NCBI GenBank assembly: GCA_902727905.1
Contig: CACVAR010000363.1
Span: 1-9,539, forward strand
Reading direction: 5' to 3'
From: an uncultured Sulfurovum sp.
GTDB taxonomy: Bacteria > Campylobacterota > Campylobacteria > Campylobacterales > Sulfurovaceae
Length of the DNA: 9,539 nt
The notes below the pieces were generated by a model, which ran no database searches, had not been told where the DNA came from, and saw only the letters and a list, made by a program, of their open reading frames with translations. This document shows, one piece after another, positions 1-4,849 of this stretch; the first letter of the stretch is position 1; every line of letters starts with the position of its first letter. The translations under genes and the position numbers were made by a program.

Positions 1-268
1 CTCACCTTCTTGTTTTATACATGTTTTCAGACTGTTTATCTCTACTTTGAATACTCGACAAATTGCGTTTATCCCCATGCCTTCTGCATAACAATCTATT
101 ATCTTGCTTTTTAATTTATGCTTTGGAATCTTCTCTTTTTTTTTCGTACTTCCATACAAATGTCCTATTACACTCTTTGCATTTATATCGTTGTGTCCCA
201 CAACTATTATGCCCATTTTTTACGCTATTAATACTTCCACACTTTTTACAACTTGCTCTATGTCTCAT
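1..268 (-). pseudogene. insA: IS1-family InsA (N-terminal DNA-binding transposase protein), frame broken at A9, runs off the window
   Basis: Translation from ATG at 268 gives a 50-residue peptide ending at the stop at 116-118. It holds a zinc finger with C7-x2-C10 and C30-x2-C33, followed by the IS1 InsA signature GTQRYKCKECNRTF. After the run of nine A (136-144 on the plus strand) the frame stays open only if one A is dropped. The following reading continues the family pattern as a helix-turn-helix segment (CYAEGMGINAICRVFKV and beyond) to the edge of the window. So either a one-base insertion has inactivated the gene, or slippage on A9 makes the full protein, or the homopolymer is miscounted. 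In IS1, InsA binds the terminal repeats and InsB supplies catalysis; the classical IS1 frameshift joins insA to insB and is not inside InsA. No Shine-Dalgarno precedes the ATG. No GTG/TTG start exists between it and the upstream in-frame stop at 287-289. Confidence 0.78.
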
Positions 269-274
269 AAAAAC

Positions 275-280
275 ATTATA
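275..280 (-). promoter_or_regulatory. Putative -10 box of the insA promoter (leaderless geometry)
   Basis: A perfect TATAAT reads on the minus strand from 280 to 275. It is followed by six bases (GTTTTT) and then the insA ATG at 268, so transcription would be expected to begin on or within a base of the A of ATG. I see no good -35 box. The hexamer is seen; the transcription start is inferred. Confidence 0.5.
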
Positions 281-325
281 ACCTATCTATTTTATCAACT
301 AATTTGAGATGCACGACCTAATTTT

Positions 326-2281
326 TTAATTTCCTGACAATTCCTCTTCCAACTCTAAAACCTCTAAATATCTCTCAGACATCTCTTCATACTCAGCTTC
401 AACCTTTTTAAGTTCATCCGTAACATTGATAAGCCCTTTAGCTTCGTAACATTCTGCATCGTAAAGACAAGCATTGATTTCATCTATTTTAGCTTCTAAC
501 TCTTCTATGAGAGCTGGTAGACGTTCTAAGTCTCTTTGGTCTTTGTAACTTAGTTTTGTTTTCTTTTTCTCTTCTTTAATTTGTGCTACTGGTGTTTCTT
601 TAGCTGTTTTAACTTCTTTTTCTATTTCGTAAAGTTCATTGATATTTTTTTCAATAAGAAGGTATTCGCTGTACTCTTGAAATGACTCTTCAAGTACGCC
701 ATTTCCTTTAAAGATTAGGAGTTTGTTGGCTATTTTGTCAATGAAGTAACGGTCATGACTTACAAAAATTAATGCACCAGGGAAATTAAGAAGTTTTTCT
801 TCTAAGATATTAATGGTTTGGATGTCAAGGTCATTGGTAGGTTCATCCAAAATAAGACAGTCTACTTTCCTTGTAAAGAGTAGGGCTAGGGCAACACGGT
901 TTTTTTCACCACCAGAAAGCATTTTTAATTTTTTTAGCATGTACTCTTCTGGAAAGAGAAAAGACTTCATATAAGCAAAAACATGCATGTTTTTACCCAT
1001 AACATCTACAATATCACCACCATCTGGGCAGAAAGTATCTAAAATCGTTTTGTTTTCGTCGAGCATTTCACGATGTTGGTCGAAGTAACCAACTTTAAAA
1101 TCACCTTGGTCTATGGTTCCTTTGTTGGGTTGAATTCTTTTTAGTAAAAGTTTTAGAAGGGTAGACTTACCTGACCCATTATGCCCTACAATAGCGATTT
1201 TGTCACGTTGAAGAATTCTAGTAGTGAAGTTTTCGATGAGGTTTTTCCCTACTATTGAATAGTGTAGGTTTTCAATGTCAAAAAGCATTTTCTTTTTAGA
1301 CATTCCTTTGTCATCACCACGGTTAAAACTTTTCTTTTCACGTTCTAAATCGACTTGCATTTTACGGATGAGTGTTGGGTCTTTTTTGGCTTTGTCACGT
1401 AGTTCAAAAACCCTTGCTTTTCGTCCTTGGTTTCGTGTAAGTCTGGCTTTAACACCACGGCTTAACCATTCCTCTTCACGTTTTAGAAATTTCAGTAAAG
1501 TGTCATGGGTCTTTGCCATGCTTTTCATACGTTCTTCTTTGAGGACTAAGTATTTGTCATAGCCCCCTTCATAGGAGACAATATTCATGTTTTCAACTTC
1601 TACCACACGGGTTGCTATGGAGTTAATAAAGTGACGATCATGGGAAATGATGAGTAAAGTAAATTTTTCTTTTAATAGAATCTCTTCTAAGAACTCTACC
1701 ATGTAAACGTCAAGGTGGTTGGTTGGTTCATCTAGTAACAGTACATCAGGCTTTTTCAAAATGAGTGAAGCCAAAGCCACACGACGCTGTTCTCCTCCAG
1801 AGAGAGTGTTAACATCTCGGTACTCATACTCTTTGAGTTTAAACTCTTGAAGTACACGTTCTATTTTATCATCTAAGTTCCATGCGTTATGGTGGTCTAA
1901 GTAGTTTGATATTTGTGCATGTTCATCTAAGAGAACTTTGTTTTCAAAATCTTCAGCAATGAGATTTGAAAGCGCTTCATAACGTTGTTTAGCAGCACTT
2001 AAATCAGTAAGTTCACTTTCAATGGCATCTCTTACATTTAATCCCTCTTTAAATGTAGGCATTTGATCTAAAGCATCAATGATAATGCTCTTGTCTAAAA
2101 CACGGGTTCCTTCATCAGCTGTTACTTCGCCAGAAATAATTTTAATAAGGGTTGATTTACCACATCCATTTTGACCTACGATGGCGACTCTTTCTCCTTC
2201 GTTAAGTTGAAAGTCAACACCTTTAAGAAGTTGCTTTACGTCATAGTTTTTAGCGATGTTAAAGAGACCAACAAGTGCCAT
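326..2281 (-). CDS. uup: ABC-F family ATP-binding protein Uup
   Basis: This 651-residue protein has two ABC ATPase domains and no membrane segments. Domain 1 has Walker A GQNGCGKS (36-43), signature LSGGEQ (160-165), Walker B/D-loop DEPTNHLD (184-191) and switch SHDR (213-216). A charged interdomain linker spans about 240-330. Domain 2 has GHNGSGKS (366-373), LSGGEK (455-460), DEPTNDLD (479-486) and SHDR (508-511). The C-terminal segment (about 577-648), starting KLSYKDQRDLERLP, matches the coiled-coil DNA-binding tail of Uup. That tail and the DEPTNDLD second box favour Uup over EttA or YheS. In E. coli, Uup is a cytoplasmic ATPase that binds branched DNA and ribosomes; its loss raises precise excision of transposons. 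The start is ATG with SD AAGGA at 2292-2288, six bases away. The IS1 element begins about 8 bp beyond its stop, and I see no terminator between them. Confidence 0.93.
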   Translation of the reverse strand: MALVGLFNIAKNYDVKQLLKGVDFQLNEGERVAIVGQNGCGKSTLIKIISGEVTADEGTRVLDKSIIIDALDQMPTFKEGLNVRDAIESELTDLSAAKQRYEALSNLIAEDFENKVLLDEHAQISNYLDHHNAWNLDDKIERVLQEFKLKEYEYRDVNTLSGGEQRRVALASLILKKPDVLLLDEPTNHLDVYMVEFLEEILLKEKFTLLIISHDRHFINSIATRVVEVENMNIVSYEGGYDKYLVLKEERMKSMAKTHDTLLKFLKREEEWLSRGVKARLTRNQGRKARVFELRDKAKKDPTLIRKMQVDLEREKKSFNRGDDKGMSKKKMLFDIENLHYSIVGKNLIENFTTRILQRDKIAIVGHNGSGKSTLLKLLLKRIQPNKGTIDQGDFKVGYFDQHREMLDENKTILDTFCPDGGDIVDVMGKNMHVFAYMKSFLFPEEYMLKKLKMLSGGEKNRVALALLFTRKVDCLILDEPTNDLDIQTINILEEKLLNFPGALIFVSHDRYFIDKIANKLLIFKGNGVLEESFQEYSEYLLIEKNINELYEIEKEVKTAKETPVAQIKEEKKKTKLSYKDQRDLERLPALIEELEAKIDEINACLYDAECYEAKGLINVTDELKKVEAEYEEMSERYLEVLELEEELSGN

Positions 2282-2300
2282 GGAGAATCCTTGAAAATAA

Positions 2301-2330
2301 TTGTCAGATTATAGCTAAATTTGGTATAAT
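2301..2330 (+). promoter_or_regulatory. Putative promoter of the 2373-3310 unit
   Basis: TTGTCA (2301-2306) and a perfect TATAAT (2325-2330) are 18 bases apart. The -10 box lies 42 bases before the ATG at 2373. The -35 box here is better than others in the window. The promoter overlaps the opposing uup -10 box. Confidence 0.55.
2308..2313 (-). promoter_or_regulatory. Putative uup promoter -10 box
   Basis: On the minus strand TTTAGCTATAAT ends at 2308, giving a perfect TATAAT (2313-2308) 26 bases before the uup ATG. No clear -35 box lies 17 bases upstream, as is common in Campylobacterota. It interleaves with the divergent plus-strand promoter, so the two may compete for polymerase. The same TTTAGCTATAAT string precedes prmC. 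Confidence 0.5.
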
Positions 2331-2372
2331 CATTTTAATATCAAACTTAAGTAGTAATTAAAGGACTATAAA

Positions 2373-2561
2373 ATGATTAAAGATATCTTAGATGGTGCAA
2401 AAGAAGTAGTGTTAGAGTTAAGTGCAGGAATGACAGAAAGCTGTAAGGAAATTTCTCGAAAATCAAATACCTTGTTTGCTGATATTGAAGTTAAGTTAAT
2501 GGGTACTTATGAAGAGATTGAGGCTTATGAAAAAGCTAAAGAGAAAGAGACAGACAAATAA
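2373..2561 (+). CDS. Small acidic/charged hypothetical protein (62 aa)
   Basis: I do not recognise this protein. It is 62 residues, rich in Glu and Lys, with no signal peptide or membrane segment. It looks wholly helical: an amphipathic start (IKDILDGAKEVVLELSAG) and a strongly charged tail (YEEIEAYEKAKEKETDK) that could form a short coiled coil. There is one cysteine, in the segment ESCKE. Support for a real gene: SD AAGGA at 2361-2365, seven bases before ATG; a credible promoter at 2301-2330; and a stop codon overlapping the probable start of the DUF2400 gene, which implies translational coupling. A role together with the DUF2400 protein is possible but only inferred from position. Confidence 0.72.
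   Translation: MIKDILDGAKEVVLELSAGMTESCKEISRKSNTLFADIEVKLMGTYEEIEAYEKAKEKETDK
2545..2561 (+). promoter_or_regulatory. Weak SD and ATAA stop/start overlap deciding the DUF2400 start
   Basis: AAGAGA (2545-2550) lies seven bases before ATA (2558-2560), which shares bases with the TAA (2559-2561) ending the 62-residue protein. The arrangement copies the usual ATGA coupling overlap, but with AUA as initiator. Initiation at AUA is rare and this is inferred from frame and family length. Confidence 0.45.
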
Positions 2562-3310
2562 AACGAGATTATGTTCGCTTACGACTTGAAGAAGAGGTAA
2601 AGGCTAGAGATTCAAGATTTGAAATTTCGAATGAAAAGCCTGACCCTCTTTTAATTGCTAAAAAGCATAACAATGAAAGCATTGCTTTAATTTGTGCTTT
2701 ATTTGCTTATGGTAACGTTAAAGCCATTATTAAATTTTTAGAGAGCTTAGATTTTTCATTGTTAGAAGCTTCTGATGACGTTATTATGAGTGAACTATCT
2801 TCCCATTACTATCGTTTTCAAAATTCCCAAGACATTGCAACCCTTTTTATAGCGCTTAAGCGTTTAAAGCAGATAGATAATATTGAAAATATTTTTTATG
2901 AAGGTTATAAAAAAGAAGAAAGTGTTTTGGATGGTTTATGGAACTTTATTACTGTAATCCAAGAACTTTATCCTCGTGAGAGTAGGGGTTATAAGTTTTT
3001 AGTAGGCTCAGTACCTAAAAAAGTAAATTCAGCTGGAACTTATAAACGCTATTTGATGTTTTTACGTTGGATGGTACGTTCAGGTGAAATAGACTTGGGT
3101 TTGTGGTCAAAGATAGATAAAAAAGATTTACTGATGCCTTTAGATACACATACTTTTAAAGTTTCTCAAAAACTGGGTTTGTTAAAGCGAAAAACGTATG
3201 ATATGAAAGCTGTACTTGAATTGACCGAGACACTTAAGGGCTTTGATAAAAGTGATCCGATTAAATATGATTTTGCACTTTATAGGTTGGGACAAGAAAA
3301 AATTGTTTGA
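2558..3310 (+). CDS. TIGR02757/DUF2400 family protein, probable AUA start
   Basis: The open frame from 2558 encodes about 250 residues, near the family's usual length. Recognisable family segments are NEKPDPLLIAKK and ALICALFAYGNVKAI near the N-terminus, FLRWMVR (168-174), MPLDTHTFKVSQKLGL (193-208) and SDPIKYDFALYRLG near the C-terminus. The family is of unknown function. The LDTH element recalls the catalytic Asp motif (VDTHV) of HhH-GPD DNA glycosylases such as endonuclease III. K163 and D196 are candidate catalytic residues, but this is inference. There is no ATG, GTG or TTG between the upstream in-frame stop (2537-2539) and residue 68. The first usable codon is ATA at 2558, overlapping the previous gene's stop as ATAA, with AAGAGA at 2545-2550 as a weak SD. 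A start at TTG 2759 would remove 67 residues that match the family, so I reject it. Confidence 0.82.
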   Translation: MKRDYVRLRLEEEVKARDSRFEISNEKPDPLLIAKKHNNESIALICALFAYGNVKAIIKFLESLDFSLLEASDDVIMSELSSHYYRFQNSQDIATLFIALKRLKQIDNIENIFYEGYKKEESVLDGLWNFITVIQELYPRESRGYKFLVGSVPKKVNSAGTYKRYLMFLRWMVRSGEIDLGLWSKIDKKDLLMPLDTHTFKVSQKLGLLKRKTYDMKAVLELTETLKGFDKSDPIKYDFALYRLGQEKIV

Positions 3311-3335
3311 TTGAATGATTGTTAGGAGAAAATTC

Positions 3336-3362
3336 TATCTCTAGGTCACTAAGCTAGAGATA
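3336..3362. repeat. Perfect 9-bp inverted repeat (stem-loop) after the DUF2400 gene
   Basis: TATCTCTAG (3336-3344) and CTAGAGATA (3354-3362) pair perfectly around a 9-base loop, 25 bases past the DUF2400 stop. No T-run follows, so it is not a classic intrinsic terminator. It could stabilise the mRNA 3' end or serve as an operator. Confidence 0.5.
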
Positions 3363-3431
3363 AAGGACTTATTTCGACGACAGAGGAATTATGCCTTAGA
3401 AGTGTTAATTTTCTGTTAAGTATTTATTTTT

Positions 3432-3452
3432 CTCTATATTCATAGAGTTTTT
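3432..3452 (+). terminator. Weak terminator-like hairpin before the 67-aa gene
   Basis: CTCTAT (3432-3437) pairs with ATAGAG (3442-3447) around ATTC, followed directly by TTTTT. The stem is only six mostly A-T pairs, so termination would be weak. It sits immediately upstream of the -10 box for the next gene. Confidence 0.3.
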
Positions 3453-3454
3453 GC

Positions 3455-3460
3455 TAAAAT
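3455..3460 (+). promoter_or_regulatory. Putative -10 box for the 67-aa membrane protein gene
   Basis: TTTTTGCTAAAAT ends at 3460, giving -10 TAAAAT. Six bases (AAAGTT) then separate it from the ATG at 3467, so transcription would begin at the start codon. No SD fits in that space. Confidence 0.4.
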
Positions 3461-3466
3461 AAAGTT

Positions 3467-3670
3467 ATGAATAAAGAAAAATCACTTCTCTGGATAAAAC
3501 GACTACTTGGATTTATTGCTATGGCACTTTGGCTATTTATTATTTACGAAATCTCACAAATGTCAGCACCATTTATGGAACAAGCACCATATTGTATGGG
3601 GACTACAATGTTAATCTTCGGTTTATTAACAGCTTCTTATAAGGGCTTAGATTATTGGGGTGGTAAGTAA
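3467..3670 (+). CDS. Small two-helix membrane protein of unknown function (67 aa)
   Basis: I do not recognise a family. The 67-residue product has a positively charged N-terminus (MNKEKSLLWIKR), a hydrophobic helix at about 10-28 and a second at about 44-58, ending in YKGLDYWGGK. By the positive-inside rule both ends would face the cytoplasm with a short Met-rich outer loop (SQMSAPFMEQAPYCMG) containing one cysteine. It is flanked by non-coding DNA on both sides, so it is probably monocistronic. There is no Shine-Dalgarno; the TAAAAT box six bases upstream suggests a leaderless mRNA. The amino-acid composition looks like a genuine membrane protein, but the gene rests on frame and composition only. 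Confidence 0.62.
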   Translation: MNKEKSLLWIKRLLGFIAMALWLFIIYEISQMSAPFMEQAPYCMGTTMLIFGLLTASYKGLDYWGGK

Positions 3671-3721
3671 ATTAGAGTAGGGAACAAATACATAAGCTAC
3701 CGTCATGTTGAAACATAAATA

Positions 3722-3729
3722 GGGGGGGG
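3722..3729. repeat. Homopolymeric G8 tract
   Basis: Eight consecutive G in a very AT-rich intergenic spacer. In Campylobacterota such tracts are typical phase-variation sites, usually inside genes or promoters. Here stops occur in every frame around it, so any effect would be on RNA structure or transcription. Confidence 0.8.
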
Positions 3730-3730
3730 A

Positions 3731-3747
3731 AGTAACAACTAGTAACC
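3731..3747. repeat. Direct repeat AGTAAC, 10-bp period
   Basis: AGTAAC at 3731-3736 and again at 3741-3746, exactly one helical turn apart. The same GTAACC core recurs inverted inside the palindrome at 3786-3821, which suggests binding sites for one regulator. Confidence 0.4.
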
Positions 3748-3785
3748 AATAAATGTTCCCATGGAGTGAGTATATCCAGTTTATA

Positions 3786-3821
3786 TTTTTTCTTATGTAA
3801 CCTAGGTTACATAAGAAAAAA
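3786..3821. repeat. Perfect 36-bp palindrome
   Basis: The left arm TTTTTTCTTATGTAACCT (3786-3803) is followed at once by its exact reverse complement (3804-3821), with no spacer. The T-tract is 5' of the stem and the A-tract 3' on both strands, the reverse of an intrinsic terminator. It lies 67 bases before the sensor gene. An operator, a cruciform, an RNA-processing hairpin or a mobile-element scar are all possible. Confidence 0.9.
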
Positions 3822-3839
3822 ATAGCTTAAGATTCCTCT

Positions 3840-3868
3840 TAGTCAAGAAGACTACAATGGTGTATAAA
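3840..3868 (+). promoter_or_regulatory. Putative promoter and short operator of the sensor-protease unit
   Basis: TGTATAAAT gives a candidate extended -10 box (TATAAA, 3863-3868), 19 bases before the ATG. Just upstream is a 5-bp inverted repeat, TAGTC (3840-3844) and GACTA (3850-3854), around AAGAA, in the place of the -35 box. Both parts are weak. Confidence 0.35.
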
Positions 3869-3887
3869 TTTAATTTAGGGATGGATT

Positions 3888-4796
3888 ATGGTAATTAGAG
3901 AAATACAGGAGTATGCACAAATAAGAACTAAAGCAAGAGCTTATTTATGTTATATAATGAGTCGTCATGTTTCAAATATTGGTTTAACGGAAGAAAATCT
4001 TGAGAAACATGTGAGTAAAGAGTTAAAAGGTTTAAAAGATGCTATTCCTGGTGGAGAAGTTTTTTATGCCATTGATGAAAATGGTATCCAAATTTCTACC
4101 AATGTTTCTAAAAATAAGAAACTTCATGGAGAAAGAGAAGGATTTGACCGAAGTGAAAGAGCTTATTTTTATAAGACCATCTCTGAGGAACGTTGTGTAT
4201 TAACCGACCCATATCCTTCATTGAGTACTAATAATATGGTTGTTACCTCATCTTTTCCTGTTTATGATGATGAACATAATTTATTGTATATTTTATGTGT
4301 GGATATTACGCTTGAAAATATTTTAAAAATGGTTCATCCGTCATCGGTTGACTCAACTTTTGGTATTTACTCTAAATTTGTTTATGCTTGTTTTTCTCTT
4401 GCTTTACTTTTGGTTTCTTTGCTTCTTTTTGTAAAAGGATTAAGTAGTTTCTTAGGCCTAGGTATGCATGTTGATACCATTGATATTAATGAAATGTTTA
4501 AAGCAACGATTTTACTAACACTTGCTTTGGCAATTTTTGACTTGGTTAAAGCGATATTTGAAGAAGAAGTACTAGGTAAAGAGAAGAAAGAGGGTACAGG
4601 TGATGGACACCAAACCATGATTCGTTTCTTAGGGTCTATTATTATTGCGCTTTCTATTGAAGCATTAATGTTGGTATTTAAATTTGCCATTACCGAACCA
4701 GAAAAGCTTGTTTCTGCTGTTTATCTTATTTTAGGCGTTACAGCATTGATGATTGGTCTATCTGTTTACATTAAAGTAAATAAGGTGGAGAAGTAA
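3888..4796 (+). CDS. PDC/Cache-like sensor domain protein with four C-terminal membrane helices
   Basis: This 302-residue protein has two parts. Residues about 40-148 resemble a PDC/Cache ligand-binding domain: FYAIDENGIQIST (59-71), the RSERAYFYKT element (88-97, like the R-x-YY/YF ligand motif), CVLTDPYPSLST (103-114) and VVTSSFPVYD...CVDITLENI (118-145). Residues about 164-184, 204-224, 244-266 and 274-296 look like membrane helices, with a charged loop (EEEVLGKEKKEGTGDG) between the second and third. There is no kinase, GGDEF or methyl-accepting output domain. PDC domains are usually periplasmic and follow an N-terminal membrane helix, but here none exists and an in-frame stop at 3876-3878 rules out an upstream start. 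Start ATG has a modest SD (AGGG, 3877-3880). It is followed 53 bases later by the M48 protease, a likely operon partner. Function unknown. Confidence 0.75.
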   Translation: MVIREIQEYAQIRTKARAYLCYIMSRHVSNIGLTEENLEKHVSKELKGLKDAIPGGEVFYAIDENGIQISTNVSKNKKLHGEREGFDRSERAYFYKTISEERCVLTDPYPSLSTNNMVVTSSFPVYDDEHNLLYILCVDITLENILKMVHPSSVDSTFGIYSKFVYACFSLALLLVSLLLFVKGLSSFLGLGMHVDTIDINEMFKATILLTLALAIFDLVKAIFEEEVLGKEKKEGTGDGHQTMIRFLGSIIIALSIEALMLVFKFAITEPEKLVSAVYLILGVTALMIGLSVYIKVNKVEK

Positions 4797-4803
4797 ACTC
4801 TTA

Positions 4804-4845
4804 AGGCTTTTTAGATATATTTTCTCAATATTATCTAAAAGGTTT
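4804..4845 (+). promoter_or_regulatory. Hairpin sequestering the Shine-Dalgarno of the M48 protease gene
   Basis: In RNA, 4807-4817 (CUUUUUAGAUA) pairs with 4832-4842 (UAUCUAAAAGG): ten Watson-Crick pairs and one G-U, extendable with A-U and G-U pairs to 4804/4845. The 3' arm contains the AAAAGG SD (4837-4842), seven bases before ATG 4850. Folding would therefore hide the ribosome binding site. Confidence 0.5.
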
Positions 4846-4849
4846 CATT

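Larger units (their letters stand above)
1..318 (-). mobile_element. IS1-family insertion sequence, left end (partial)
   Basis: The minus strand carries an InsA-like zinc-finger gene (268 to 1) preceded by about 50 bp of non-coding sequence. Read on the minus strand, that leader begins at 318 with GGTCGTGCATCTCAAATT, which resembles the terminal inverted repeats of IS1 elements (a GGT start and a TGCAYC-like core). I therefore place the left tip at about 318. The rest of the element, including any insB catalytic gene and the right inverted repeat, lies beyond position 1. The flank outside the tip (319-327, TAATTTTTT) would hold the 8-9 bp target duplication, but the other copy is outside the window. 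The family call rests on InsA and is fairly sure; the exact tip is inferred. Confidence 0.75.
3680..3760. repeat. Inverted repeat GGGAACA...TGTTCCC enclosing a G8 tract
   Basis: GGGAACA (3680-3686) and TGTTCCC (3754-3760) are exact complements, 67 bases apart. A small hairpin-forming ATGT/ACAT pair (about 3705-3716), the G8 run (3722-3729) and two AGTAAC repeats lie inside. All three frames contain stops, so this is not coding. It could be a structured leader or small RNA, or the remnant of an element. Confidence 0.35.

Noticed and set aside
63..307. Plus-strand open frames over the left end of the window
   Set aside because: They are the reverse side of the IS1 insA zinc-finger sequence; the minus strand carries the clear CxxC...CxxC InsA signature.
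1275..1562. Open frame antisense to uup
   Set aside because: It lies wholly within the well-supported ABC-F gene, with Ser/Arg/Leu-rich composition typical of an antisense shadow and no RBS.
2759..3310. TTG start for the DUF2400 protein
   Set aside because: It would cut off 67 residues with family-like sequence (NEKPDPLL, ALFAYGN) and has no SD; the open frame continues upstream to the ATAA overlap.
3382..3399. AGAGGA followed by ATG CCT TAG: a two-codon leader ORF
   Set aside because: The SD and spacing are good, but a two-codon frame can arise by chance and nothing regulatory follows directly; noted only.
3680..3760. Known riboswitch (c-di-GMP or purine class)
   Set aside because: I could not match the conserved core of any class I know, and the position relative to the sensor start is too far for a typical expression platform.
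3705..3760. A phase-variable gene read through the G8 tract
   Set aside because: All three frames hit stops within a few codons on one or both sides of the tract.
3786..3821. The palindrome as a bidirectional intrinsic terminator
   Set aside because: The T-tract precedes and the A-tract follows the stem on both strands, opposite to what intrinsic termination needs.
4382..4690. Minus-strand frame inside the sensor gene
   Set aside because: The plus strand encodes four coherent membrane helices; the antisense product shows no family features.
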